Of a DNA stretch of 64,000 bases, positions 15,926 to 24,304 are shown in pieces (position 1 is the first letter of the stretch; every line of letters starts with the position of its first letter). The position numbers and the translations under genes are program-made. The stretch is from assembly GCF_030372765.1 (NCBI RefSeq), contig NZ_JAUCMW010000012.1, positions 1 through 64,000 of the forward strand, read 5' to 3'. The stretch comes from Labilibaculum sp. K2S (GTDB taxonomy: Bacteria > Bacteroidota > Bacteroidia > Bacteroidales > Marinifilaceae). The notes under the pieces are model-generated. The model saw nothing but the letters and a program-made list of their open reading frames with translations. It had not been told where the DNA came from and did not search any database.

Positions 15926-17733
15926 TTCTCAACTAATGAGTTTGCCATTTCTTTTTGAAAAGCAGATGATTCTATGACTTCTTTTAGCGCAGAGCTGGCA
16001 AATACCAATGGATACATATCCTCGAAATACCAAAGGGAAGCAAAATAGAGTCCGATTGGGGTAGCTTTTATTTCTGATAAATCTTTGGGTAAGTTTTGCT
16101 GCAGCCAATTCATCCCCTTACTTATTTGCGGCCAATTATCTGCACTACTCAAAGCTCTGATTGCCAGTGAAGTTTCTTCAATTGTTGAGATCAGAGAAGC
16201 ATTTCCACCCCATCCACCATCTTGATTCTGAGTAGAAAGAAGGAAATCTACCGCTTTAATTTTCACTTCACCTAATCCGAATATACATACTGACTCGATG
16301 CAAGTTAAGGAATACAAAACAATGGAAGTTCCATACACTGGATTGTGATATTTTGCATCATCTTCGTTCCCAAACCACAGTGGCAACCATGAACCATCCG
16401 CTTGCTGTGTTGATTTTATATACCGCCAGGCTTTTCTGAAACAGTTATGGATTTTTGCTCTTACTTCCGGATCCATTTCCTTACTCCAAAGAGCAAGTGC
16501 TTTCATGGCATGAGCAGTAATATCAGGACAAGAGCAATCAAAAGGCAATTTTCCCCAGCCCTTGCAGAATGTAGGCATTCCACCATCCGAATTTTGCAAT
16601 TTCAGCAGCCAGTTAATTCCATCTTCAACCACTTTATTTGGAATCTCCTGAAACTCTTTCAGTCGATGCAAGGCAACCAGTGCACCCGAAGTATCATCCG
16701 CATCCGGCACTCCTCCTTGCAGGTGCGTCCAGGCCCAACCGCCAGGTTCTGCTTTGGTAAAGGGATGTACTGCTTTCAATTGCTGATCGAGTAAACAGCT
16801 TACAGTCTTTTCTATTTCAGGCAATCCTGCCAAATTCTCATCATCCAATGCATTTACCGACAAGGAAGTCACCCAGGTGGCCAAATGTGTATCAATCGGC
16901 CAGCTTCCATCCTCCCGAATCGATTTATCAAGGAAATTAGCTGCTTTAGAGCAAACCTCAAGCTCTTTCTCTCCGGATCCCACCAAACTCATGAGAACGA
17001 ATCCCGTTAGCGGTGCAGCCTCTAAAAAGCCTCCGTTATCGGGTTGTTTTTCGGCCAGCACCTTCAACACCTTTGCTTTTACTGATTTATTTAAAGTCGC
17101 AATGGGTTTACTTGCTTTGCTATTTACTGATTTTACCAAGCCAATGGCTATTAAAGCCGGAATGGCATAACTTACTACAGAAAGGTTCAGCAATTTGAAC
17201 AGTCGATCCGGAAAAACCGCCATTTGAAAAGGCAGTTGCGGCACCAAATCCCAGCCTTTATCTCCCAGTCTGCCGGATAACGCACACATGGCCAAAATAG
17301 GAACTGAAAAGGTCTGATCTTTCTGATAATGATTCAAGATAGCAGTACTTATTGATTCGGGATCCAGCTTTTTCAATCGGTCAGTCAGCCAATTTTCAGC
17401 ATTGTGAATGCAGCCTGCATAAGTTGGATCATTTTTCACAATGGATAGACAAGCCCAGGTCAGAAGTGTTGTGCTCAAATTACTTTTGCTGCGAACGGTA
17501 TCACCCCATCCGCCGTCTAAATTAGAATGGTTCACCAACCAGTTCAATCCTTGTTGAATATGGATATTGTATTTTTGGGGATCGTACTTCCACAATGCAA
17601 ATACCGCAATTGCTGTTGACAGCGCACTACTTGACAATCTGCCATCCCAAAATCCCTTATCATTCCGAAGAGAAGTGATGTGAGCATCCAGTTTTTGTTT
17701 GAGGGATTGTATGTTGTCGCAGCCTGGAGTCAT
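15919..17733 (-). CDS. squalene-hopene-cyclase-like class II terpene cyclase
   Basis: A 604-residue protein of the squalene/prenyltransferase alpha-barrel superfamily. Several QW-type repeats are visible (L-D-G-G-W-G-D, N-S-D-G-G-M-P, Q-A-D-G-S-W-L-P, N-Q-D-G-G-W-G-G). The protonating acidic motif of class II cyclases is present as D344-A-D-D347-T. Squalene-hopene cyclases are usually about 630-720 aa, so this is on the short side. There is no signal peptide; such enzymes are monotopic on the cytoplasmic membrane. It is the last gene of a 19-gene minus-strand run, beside a prenyltransferase-like protein and a polyprenyl synthase. I therefore infer that it cyclises a polyprenyl product made by that synthase. 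Squalene itself is not certain as substrate because no squalene synthase is present in the window. Confidence 0.8.
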   Translation of the reverse strand: MTPGCDNIQSLKQKLDAHITSLRNDKGFWDGRLSSSALSTAIAVFALWKYDPQKYNIHIQQGLNWLVNHSNLDGGWGDTVRSKSNLSTTLLTWACLSIVKNDPTYAGCIHNAENWLTDRLKKLDPESISTAILNHYQKDQTFSVPILAMCALSGRLGDKGWDLVPQLPFQMAVFPDRLFKLLNLSVVSYAIPALIAIGLVKSVNSKASKPIATLNKSVKAKVLKVLAEKQPDNGGFLEAAPLTGFVLMSLVGSGEKELEVCSKAANFLDKSIREDGSWPIDTHLATWVTSLSVNALDDENLAGLPEIEKTVSCLLDQQLKAVHPFTKAEPGGWAWTHLQGGVPDADDTSGALVALHRLKEFQEIPNKVVEDGINWLLKLQNSDGGMPTFCKGWGKLPFDCSCPDITAHAMKALALWSKEMDPEVRAKIHNCFRKAWRYIKSTQQADGSWLPLWFGNEDDAKYHNPVYGTSIVLYSLTCIESVCIFGLGEVKIKAVDFLLSTQNQDGGWGGNASLISTIEETSLAIRALSSADNWPQISKGMNWLQQNLPKDLSEIKATPIGLYFASLWYFEDMYPLVFASSALKEVIESSAFQKEMANSLVEKT

Positions 17734-17837
17734 TTTTCAAATAAGTATCAAGTGACAAGAATCAAAAATAGTCAAAATGTAAGCACCGTTAGAAATCAAA
17801 AGAACACACTGATGGTTAATATTACAACTTTCAAGTA

Positions 17838-17904
17838 CGTCATCCTGAACGAAGTGAAGGATCTCTTCCAAATTCAACAGATCCCTCGATTCCCCGGGAT
17901 GACA
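17838..17904. repeat. dispersed inverted repeat (GTCATCCTGAACGAAG type)
   Basis: CGTCATCCTGAACGAAGTGA-AGGATCT and AGATCCCTCGATTCC-CCGGGATGACA form an imperfect inverted pair. This motif type recurs in intergenic DNA of many bacteria. A fragment (GCGAGGGATCTCAGC) is also seen near 58260. It lies between the cyclase and the prenyltransferase-like gene. Confidence 0.6.
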
Positions 17905-17925
17905 ATGAAACCAATAACTCCTAAC

Positions 17926-18909
17926 TCAAGAAAGTACTCCCAAGCCCAAAAGCGCATAGTAGGTATATTCCACATCACAGGTCATGTCGGCAATGCTGCC
18001 AAAAAACCCGCCGGACTCGTCCCAGTGCAGATTGATGAAATTTACGGAATTTTCAGCATAATCCTGCATATTTTCTCCCGTTACCTGCAAAGCAAGAAGT
18101 GCTGTTGAAGTAGATAACAAATCAGCAACAGGAACACCTTCTCCCGCTTTAAAACCCCCGCGTTTGGTGAGCATTTGTTTCAACCAGTCCTTCGTTTTTA
18201 CCAATTCTTCCAACTCGCTGGTTGAACTCATAATCAGTCCTGCAGCTGTTGAAGAAGTAACACCATCAATGCTGTTCTCTTCATTGGCAAATGATCCGTT
18301 TTCAGCTCTTAATAATCTATTTGCATCTGTAATTTCATCCAAAACGTCCTGATCGGTTTGTAAGTCCTGATAAAGTGTCCACATCAGATAATTTGCGTAA
18401 ATAGTAGATCTGGCTGCACCCTTTTTGTTGTGATTGTATCCTCCATCATTTGCTATGTTCTCTTCCAGTTCCCATAACAATTCAGAGCAATTATTTTTTA
18501 AGGATTTCTCTACTTTTGCAAGAATTAAATCTTTAGCAAAACTAATAGTCAAGAATTTAGATGCAGATAACCTGGATTTTTGCCTTAAATCAATCAGATG
18601 CAGCAAGAAATCGCATCGAACAAAACACATTGAATGCACAAAATCCAGTTTTCCTATGTATTTTATCCTTTTTAGATATTTTCGTTCTTCCAAAACATCC
18701 AGTTTAACATCTAAAATCAGGGCCAAAGTATAACCAAACACCGAATAGTACAGATCTGCCTTTCCAGCCCGATTTGTAAAGCCACCCACTTCGCTTTTCT
18801 GAGAACCCAAAAAGGATTTTATTTGACTTTGTGCTTCCTCGCTTAGTACTTCTTTCGATTTTAGAAGTGCTTCGAGTATGAATTGATTGCAGTTTATATT
18901 TTTCTTCAA
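17926..18909 (-). CDS. prenyltransferase beta-subunit-like alpha-barrel protein
   Basis: A 327-residue protein resembling the beta subunit of protein prenyltransferases and the terpene-cyclase barrel. G-G-F-T-N-R-A-G-K-A-D-L-Y-Y-S (about residues 39-53) matches the GGF-R/G-K-x-D-x-Y-H-T block, and A-D-L-L-S-T-S-T-A-L and C-D-V-E-Y-T-Y-Y-A-L-L-G-L match the two later helices. By eye the zinc-binding Cys and His of true protein prenyltransferases are replaced (Leu and Tyr), so zinc-dependent cysteine prenylation is unlikely. The start is a TTG at 18909 (no in-frame ATG before residue 94). It probably works with, or evolved from, the cyclase encoded next. A DNA repeat separates the two genes. 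Confidence 0.72.
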   Translation of the reverse strand: MKKNINCNQFILEALLKSKEVLSEEAQSQIKSFLGSQKSEVGGFTNRAGKADLYYSVFGYTLALILDVKLDVLEERKYLKRIKYIGKLDFVHSMCFVRCDFLLHLIDLRQKSRLSASKFLTISFAKDLILAKVEKSLKNNCSELLWELEENIANDGGYNHNKKGAARSTIYANYLMWTLYQDLQTDQDVLDEITDANRLLRAENGSFANEENSIDGVTSSTAAGLIMSSTSELEELVKTKDWLKQMLTKRGGFKAGEGVPVADLLSTSTALLALQVTGENMQDYAENSVNFINLHWDESGGFFGSIADMTCDVEYTYYALLGLGVLS

Positions 18910-18942
18910 GATGATATGTGTTGTATATTTATAATCTTTTTT

Positions 18943-19010
18943 AACCCCTAAATCCCCTAAAGGGGACTTTTAAAAAATACAATTTGTAAGTCAGTAGCCC
19001 CCTTTGGGGG
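18943..19010. repeat. CCCC-rich inverted repeats downstream of the synthase gene
   Basis: CCCCTAAATCCCCTAAAGGGG and, about 35 bp later, CCCCC-TTT-GGGGG form two small hairpins ending 2 bp before the stop of the polyprenyl synthase gene. This is a Bacteroidota-type intergenic repeat and could attenuate transcription into the two downstream genes. Confidence 0.5.
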
Positions 19011-19011
19011 T

Positions 19012-20622
19012 TTATGAATTCTCAGGAACTATTCGATTCAACAAGCGGGTTAATAGTATTTTCAATGTTGGATTATTTAAAGGTTTCAAAGCCTTCAAAG
19101 CATTTCGCTTGTAAATATTCAGCATTTCTTCTGCTTCTTTCATGGCCTGTCTGGTCTCCGCCCATTTTAAAAACTCAGTATTGATGCTTTCATCTCCATT
19201 CTTGGTCCGTTCGAACCATTCCTGCATTTTTTCAGGATGCTTTTGGTTCAGGAGAGTCGAAACCAAAGATGGTTGAATGGTATTAAATCCACTGACAATC
19301 CTTTTTTGCTTGAAATCATCCAAATCATCATTAACCTGATATGCAATCCCCAAAGCATTACTATATTCTGAGATAATGTTTAAAATATTTTCATCAGCAT
19401 CGGCTAAAATTGCGCCAAACTGCAGTGCCACTTCAAAAGCCGGAGATGTTTTATTGCTGAAAATGCGCAGAATTTCTTCTTGTGTAAGCAATTTTTCATT
19501 GTTCCTCCACAAGAGCTCCTCGCCTTGCCCAAGCGACAAATCCCGATGTCCGCATGCTGCCACTTTCAATAATTTACGAATGTGTTTCGCTTCCGATTCC
19601 GCAATCATCTGATAGCCATACCCAAGCAATAAATCACCTACATTTAAGGCCACAGGAATATCATATTCTTTATGAAGTGTTGGTTTGCCATATCGTTCAT
19701 CATCTTCGTCAACAATATCGTCGTGAACTAGAGAAGCTTTGTGAAAACATTCAATGGAAACAGCCAATTTTTGAATGGTATCATCGTATTCACCGGATTT
19801 CCCTGTCAGAGCATCGTAAACCGCAAGCATTATGGTTGGACGCCAACGCTTTCCATCCGTCTCCATCCAACGAACTGCAATATCCACAGTATCATCATCC
19901 TGCCCAAAAAGTGTTTTTAATTGAGCTGTTGCAAACCAATCCTTTAGCACAGATTTTATGGAATCCAGATCAATCCATCCTTTCCAGTTTGATTTACTGC
20001 GCATGGAAAGCACTTCATCCAACCAGATTTTATCCACTTTAGAATCCTTACAATTATTATTGTACAAAGGAATTGCAAGAGATGGAACTGCCTCTTTTAC
20101 TGCCAAAGGAAACGAACGTTCGAAGGAATGCAAACATCCAACTCCAACAACACATTCAACCTGACCCGAAGATAATAACAAACTTGCCGAAGTAGTTCCT
20201 TCAGTAACAATGGTGTGATAGCCCAATTCATCAGCCTGAGAAATGATTTCAGCCAAATCGCAGCGACCACATTGCTCACAAAGCAATCCGAGTTCATCGT
20301 ACTTTGCCGGACATAGTGTGGAGTGACTAATGCACTTGGGCAACAACAAAATGCGACGGTTAAAAGGAATTCCGGCAACAATTTGACTCCATGCATAATT
20401 ATTAATCATCACAGCCAAAAGCTTTTGATACAAAAACAACTCAGGATGCTTTCTGATCAATTCCCCGGAATGAAAAATGACTTCTTCTTCCTGCAAAGGC
20501 GGTATTAATTCGCATTCTGCAGCGTAATCTCTAATCAAATCACGAATCTGCTTCAACTTTTCAGGGTGCTGAGGCAAATCGTTTCCGAAGCTTATATTTG
20601 ACTGGTTGTTTTTTAAAATCAT
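19012..20622 (-). CDS. DUF116-polyprenyl diphosphate synthase fusion
   Basis: A 536-residue two-domain protein. Residues about 25-190 match DUF116: L-P-K-C-I-S-H, then C-P-A-K-Y, C-E-Q-C-G-R-C and V-G-V-G-C-L-H, a cysteine set that could hold an Fe-S cluster or metal. Residues about 220-530 are an all-alpha trans-prenyltransferase with the first aspartate-rich motif D301-D-I-V-D305 in V-H-D-D-I-V-D-E-D-D and the second D432-D-L-D-D436 in Q-V-N-D-D-L-D-D-F. R-W-R-P supplies the usual Arg patch. The enzyme would elongate allylic diphosphates with isopentenyl diphosphate. Chain length cannot be read safely. Fusion to DUF116 is unusual and suggests that synthesis is coupled to redox or metal state. 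It sits between the radical SAM and cyclase-like genes. Confidence 0.85.
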   Translation of the reverse strand: MILKNNQSNISFGNDLPQHPEKLKQIRDLIRDYAAECELIPPLQEEEVIFHSGELIRKHPELFLYQKLLAVMINNYAWSQIVAGIPFNRRILLLPKCISHSTLCPAKYDELGLLCEQCGRCDLAEIISQADELGYHTIVTEGTTSASLLLSSGQVECVVGVGCLHSFERSFPLAVKEAVPSLAIPLYNNNCKDSKVDKIWLDEVLSMRSKSNWKGWIDLDSIKSVLKDWFATAQLKTLFGQDDDTVDIAVRWMETDGKRWRPTIMLAVYDALTGKSGEYDDTIQKLAVSIECFHKASLVHDDIVDEDDERYGKPTLHKEYDIPVALNVGDLLLGYGYQMIAESEAKHIRKLLKVAACGHRDLSLGQGEELLWRNNEKLLTQEEILRIFSNKTSPAFEVALQFGAILADADENILNIISEYSNALGIAYQVNDDLDDFKQKRIVSGFNTIQPSLVSTLLNQKHPEKMQEWFERTKNGDESINTEFLKWAETRQAMKEAEEMLNIYKRNALKALKPLNNPTLKILLTRLLNRIVPENS

Positions 20623-20656
20623 CGCAATATAATTATCTTATTTCCCCTATGTATTT

Positions 20657-20689
20657 GACGCTGACAGGTTTTTCAAACGCTGTCTGGTC
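20657..20689. repeat. REP-like palindrome, copy 2
   Basis: GACGCTGACAGGTT with CGCTGTCTGGTC, the same family as 15894-15925. It lies between the polyprenyl synthase and radical SAM genes. Confidence 0.6.
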
Positions 20690-20773
20690 GTTCTTTTAAA
20701 CCTCTCCAAATCCCTCTTCTAAAAGAAAAAGAAGGCTTTTAAAACCTGGAATATTTTATAATTCGTAATTATT

Positions 20774-21967
20774 CTATCCGTAGGCTCCAAAGCCGAAGAA
20801 AGAATACTTCTTGGCAAAGCGATAGACCCAACTTTTTTCCGGAATTTCTTTTCCCGGTATGTGATGACCAGCACAAGGCTTCATCTTATTTAATTCTTCA
20901 AATGAGCTACTCCTTTTCGATGAATCATAGGCATTTACACCTTTTAGAATCGTGTGTAATTCCTGCGGATTATCCAATAGAATACATCCTTGGGTGCAGT
21001 CGTTGATACTTTTTCGCAAGCCACCAATGAATTTCGAATTCTCGATGATATTGACAATATCAGAGCCATCGCCAACCGTTTCACCTGCAAATTGAATTGG
21101 CGGACAAAATTCGATATCCCCGTAAGGGTTAATATGATGCGACAAGCCCAACGCACCGGGACATATCGCTTGTCCTTTCTCATCCCAATACGTATCGATG
21201 ATCATTAAGGGAGCTTTCACGCGAATATCTACCATAAATTGCCGCAATTCCAAAATCTCTTCCTCAGACAAAGCCAAATCTGTATTAGGACGTTCACCTA
21301 CAGGACGGTAAATGTAAAACCACAAATAATGAATTCCCTTTTTAATGCAGGAATTCACAAATTCTTCACTCACCAAATCCTTAAAATTAGACTTGCAGAC
21401 ACTTGTAGCTACACCAGTGAACAATTTATTCCTGGTAGAAGCCTCAATTCCTGTCATGGTTCTGCCATATACATTACTGGCTCCTCTTCGAATATCACTC
21501 ACATCCTGCAGACCTTCCACACTAATTAAGGGTGATACATTACCCAGTTTCCGAAGCTTTTGCGCCACTTCATCAGTTAGTAAAGTACCATTGGTAAACA
21601 TCTGAAAATAACAATCGGGATGTCGTTCAATCACCTCCATTAAATGAGGATACATCAAGGGTTCTCCTCCCAATAATCCAAAAAAGTAAGAACCTTTCTT
21701 TTTGCTGGAAACAATGATATTCTCCAAAGTCTCCATATCCATTCCTTTGGATTGATTGTTGATTGTTACCCAACAACCCTGACAATTTAGATTGCAATTA
21801 TCAGTAATCGAAATCATTAGAAAAGCAGGATACAGCTCACCGTTTTTCAGCCGTTTCTTGTGTTTCGAAACCGCCTTCATTCCCTTCCATCCCAAATTAT
21901 AACCTAGTTTCCAAAGCAATCGGGCATCCACCTGTTTTAGTATTCTTGTTCCTAAAGAAAATAGCAT
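20774..21967 (-). CDS. radical SAM enzyme with SPASM-like C-terminus
   Basis: A 397-residue protein with the radical SAM cluster motif C58-x3-C62-x2-C65 in C-N-L-N-C-Q-G-C, the G-G-E-P-L-M segment after it, and a (beta/alpha) core to about residue 250. The C-terminal third has more cysteines (I-C-P-G-A-L, E-F-C-P-P, D-C-T-Q-G-C, K-P-C-A-G-H), as in SPASM/twitch proteins that bind extra Fe-S clusters. The N-terminal 45 residues are basic and amphipathic and may touch the membrane. It lies just upstream of the polyprenyl synthase fusion and just downstream of a ferredoxin that could reduce it. I infer a tailoring step on the isoprenoid product. A peptide-modifying role is less likely because I see no precursor peptide. 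Confidence 0.8.
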   Translation of the reverse strand: MLFSLGTRILKQVDARLLWKLGYNLGWKGMKAVSKHKKRLKNGELYPAFLMISITDNCNLNCQGCWVTINNQSKGMDMETLENIIVSSKKKGSYFFGLLGGEPLMYPHLMEVIERHPDCYFQMFTNGTLLTDEVAQKLRKLGNVSPLISVEGLQDVSDIRRGASNVYGRTMTGIEASTRNKLFTGVATSVCKSNFKDLVSEEFVNSCIKKGIHYLWFYIYRPVGERPNTDLALSEEEILELRQFMVDIRVKAPLMIIDTYWDEKGQAICPGALGLSHHINPYGDIEFCPPIQFAGETVGDGSDIVNIIENSKFIGGLRKSINDCTQGCILLDNPQELHTILKGVNAYDSSKRSSSFEELNKMKPCAGHHIPGKEIPEKSWVYRFAKKYSFFGFGAYG

Positions 21968-21968
21968 T

Positions 21969-22060
21969 TATTTAGTATTTAGTACAGAGTAATTAGTACA
22001 GAGTAATTAGTACACAGCCGTTGGTAATTAGTACATAGTCGTTGATCATCGGAACAAAAT
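21969..22060. repeat. short AT-rich repeats of the TTAGTACATAGT type
   Basis: AGTACAGAGTAATTAGTA is tandemly repeated, and variants recur at 22978-23010 and 27600-27690. These are common filler repeats between genes of this cluster and have no coding potential. Confidence 0.55.
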
Positions 22061-22118
22061 AATTTGACACAAACCATTTTTAAACTAATTACTATTTACT
22101 AACAACCAATTACTATTA

Positions 22119-22976
22119 TTAACAGCAACACGAATTTGAATCACCATCTTTGCTGTCGCATTTACTTTCCGAATCATTCTTGCAATTGCAGTCACAGTCG
22201 CATTTTTCAGCTTTCTTTTCTTCTTTTTTATCGGAACTGCTGCAACAAGCTCTACGCTCATCTTCAGCCATTTTAAACTGATCCTTTTTCAGTAAGGAAA
22301 CCTGAAAGTTTTTTCTTCTTGCGCTCAATACTGAATAAACATCTTCGTTCTGAATTTGTTCCAGAATATCTGTCTTTTCATTTTCGGTACCATCGCCTTC
22401 GCCACCATCAATAGGACTTTCAGCATGTTTTGGGAAAATGATTGCATTTTGAGGACAAACCCGGGCACAGGCAGGACACATATCCTTACAATTCGCCGAA
22501 GCTGAAACCACAACAGTTCCATCATCCTCAACAGAATACACACTGAATAAGCAGAAATTTAAACATTTACGACATCCGTTGCAACGATCGTAATCAATTA
22601 CGGGATACCAAGGCTTCCATGAATCAGAATATTTGATCTTTAAGGGTTCACCTGTATTTGATTCCAAAGTAGAAATAAGCTCTTCCTGACTATCATCGTC
22701 AACATGATGATATTCTGTACCGTTCCCCTCTGTCTTTCGTCCTGAATTAGCCACCAAATGCTGCATCGCACGAGTCTGACAACCAAAAACAATAGCATCT
22801 TTTGCATTGTACAAACTCTCCAAATCGTCCGGATTCTTCAAAATTGTACCACACATGTCCTCGATATAGGTATAAGCTATATTTTTCTCCTCCAAGGTGC
22901 TCATCAGCTTCTCAACCGATTTCTTTTCGATCTTTCCATCCTTCTCGCACCCGCAAATGAATATTTGTTTGCTCAT
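22119..22976 (-). CDS. two-cluster ferredoxin protein with cysteine-rich C-terminal tail
   Basis: A 285-residue cytoplasmic protein. Residues 1-75 form a small alpha/beta domain with C-G-C-E and F-G-C-Q-T-R-A that resembles heterodisulfide-reductase-linked modules only loosely. Residues about 128-180 are a ferredoxin-like part, with C-N-G-C-R-K-C-L-N-F-C and C-K-D-M-C-P-A-C-A-R-V-C-P-Q-N-A-I, able to hold two [4Fe-4S] clusters. The last 45 residues are low-complexity and charged, with about a dozen Cys (A-C-C-S-S-S, C-D-C-D-C-N-C-K) and end in C-C-C. That tail looks like a metal store or cluster-delivery segment. The gene lies between a lipoprotein propeller and the radical SAM enzyme, so it is a likely electron donor for the latter. 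Confidence 0.78.
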   Translation of the reverse strand: MSKQIFICGCEKDGKIEKKSVEKLMSTLEEKNIAYTYIEDMCGTILKNPDDLESLYNAKDAIVFGCQTRAMQHLVANSGRKTEGNGTEYHHVDDDSQEELISTLESNTGEPLKIKYSDSWKPWYPVIDYDRCNGCRKCLNFCLFSVYSVEDDGTVVVSASANCKDMCPACARVCPQNAIIFPKHAESPIDGGEGDGTENEKTDILEQIQNEDVYSVLSARRKNFQVSLLKKDQFKMAEDERRACCSSSDKKEEKKAEKCDCDCNCKNDSESKCDSKDGDSNSCCC

Positions 22977-23057
22977 TTTTTTAGTATTTAGTACATAGTA
23001 ATTAGTTTACCAACGACGAATAGCTGGTTACTAATTGCCTTTTTAATGAAGAACCAG

Positions 23058-24278
23058 TTAATTACTATTTGCTTTAATATCATATGCCAATAAAGCATCT
23101 CCATGGCGAATGTACAAAACTCCCTTGTTGATTACAGGCTGAGCAAAATGCTCTTTGGTTCCTTTTTTCACCTTAAATTTACTTACTAATTCCATACTTT
23201 CAGGTGTCACATTTACCAGGCCAACCTGACCTCTTTCGTTGTAACAGTATAACATTCCATCGGCAGCAATGGTAGATCCGCGACCAAAACTCAATGTATC
23301 CCGAGTCTCTCCGGTCTCAGCATCCACACTCTTCCAAACCTTCTTGCGATGACCTGATGCGATGATTTTACCGTTTAATTTTACAGCACCCCCCATAATA
23401 TTATCTAAATCTTTATTTCTCCACACTTCCGTGATTTGACTTCCATCTTCAGAAACTTTCATTTTTACGGTTCCATTACCACATCCGGCAACATAATACA
23501 GGTAACCATCTTCAAAAATTGGTGTGTTTCCATTGATATCGCAAAGCGTGTCCTGCAGTTCCGTCCACAATAGTTTTCCTGTTTGCGATTCGATACCCAT
23601 TAAAGCATTGTCTGAGAAAGTTACCAAAACTTTTCGGGATGGAAATTCCAACAGTAAAGGAGAACAGTAGGCAGAAACCTCACCAACACCAGCACAAGTC
23701 CATGCCATTTCTCCCGTAAACCGATTCAAGGCAATAATATTATTTTCGGCTCCTCCAGGTGCAGCAAAAACCAAATCGCCATCCACCAATAAAGATTGAG
23801 AATATCCAAAACGAGTGTTCTTACCATTGTATTTCTCCAGCATGTTAATCTTCCACTTAATTTCTCCCGATTCAGCTTGAATGCAGGCAATATCTCCCAT
23901 TCCTGAGGCAACATATACCAAATCATCAACCACAGTTGGCGTTGAACGACTTCCAATAAAGTTTTTCATCCAGTCTTTACCAAATTGCGTTTTCCAAAGT
24001 ATATTTCCCTGCAAATCAAGAGCAATCAGGTAAGCAAGACTGTCAATTTCACCATTTAAATACATTGTATTCTCACTAATTACCGGTGAGCCATAGCCAT
24101 TGCCAATGCTATCAATATCCCAAAGCAGGTTTGGACCATCAGCAGGCCATTCTTTCAATAAATTGGTTTCGTTATAAATTCCGGAACGGTTCTCACCTCT
24201 CCAGTCACTCACTTTTTTCTGCTTGGAATTACAAGCAAAAAATAGAACTGCGATTAATACGATACTTAGATTTTTCAT
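23058..24278 (-). CDS. PQQ-like beta-propeller lipoprotein
   Basis: A 406-residue lipoprotein: hydrophobic leader with lipobox F-F-A-C16. The mature N-terminus carries the cluster signature D-W-R-G-E-N-R-S-G-I-Y followed by L-L-K-E-W-P. Propeller blades with A-L-D-x-x-G, 'L-L-W-T-E-L' and G-E-T-R-D-T-L type ends run to the C-terminus. It is closely related in layout to the proteins at 40448 and 41718. This fold class includes PQQ dehydrogenases and non-enzymatic BamB-like scaffolds; I see no convincing PQQ-binding residues, so the cofactor is uncertain. It lies just downstream of the FtsX-type permease gene (26 bp after the permease stop). That suggests it is an envelope partner of the exporter. 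Confidence 0.82.
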   Translation of the reverse strand: MKNLSIVLIAVLFFACNSKQKKVSDWRGENRSGIYNETNLLKEWPADGPNLLWDIDSIGNGYGSPVISENTMYLNGEIDSLAYLIALDLQGNILWKTQFGKDWMKNFIGSRSTPTVVDDLVYVASGMGDIACIQAESGEIKWKINMLEKYNGKNTRFGYSQSLLVDGDLVFAAPGGAENNIIALNRFTGEMAWTCAGVGEVSAYCSPLLLEFPSRKVLVTFSDNALMGIESQTGKLLWTELQDTLCDINGNTPIFEDGYLYYVAGCGNGTVKMKVSEDGSQITEVWRNKDLDNIMGGAVKLNGKIIASGHRKKVWKSVDAETGETRDTLSFGRGSTIAADGMLYCYNERGQVGLVNVTPESMELVSKFKVKKGTKEHFAQPVINKGVLYIRHGDALLAYDIKANSN

Positions 24279-24304
24279 TGGGTCAATTTTATAGTAATAG
24301 TTTA

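Noticed and set aside
15919..21967. Classical hopanoid (hpn) cluster
   Set aside because: A cyclase-like and a radical SAM protein are present, but no hpnC/D/E squalene genes, and the radical SAM protein does not show the full pattern I would expect for HpnH.
20774..21967. RiPP maturase with precursor peptide
   Set aside because: No short precursor frame with a core peptide is visible near the radical SAM gene; the only small gene in the cluster (37755-37961) is a Tat protein 16 kb away.
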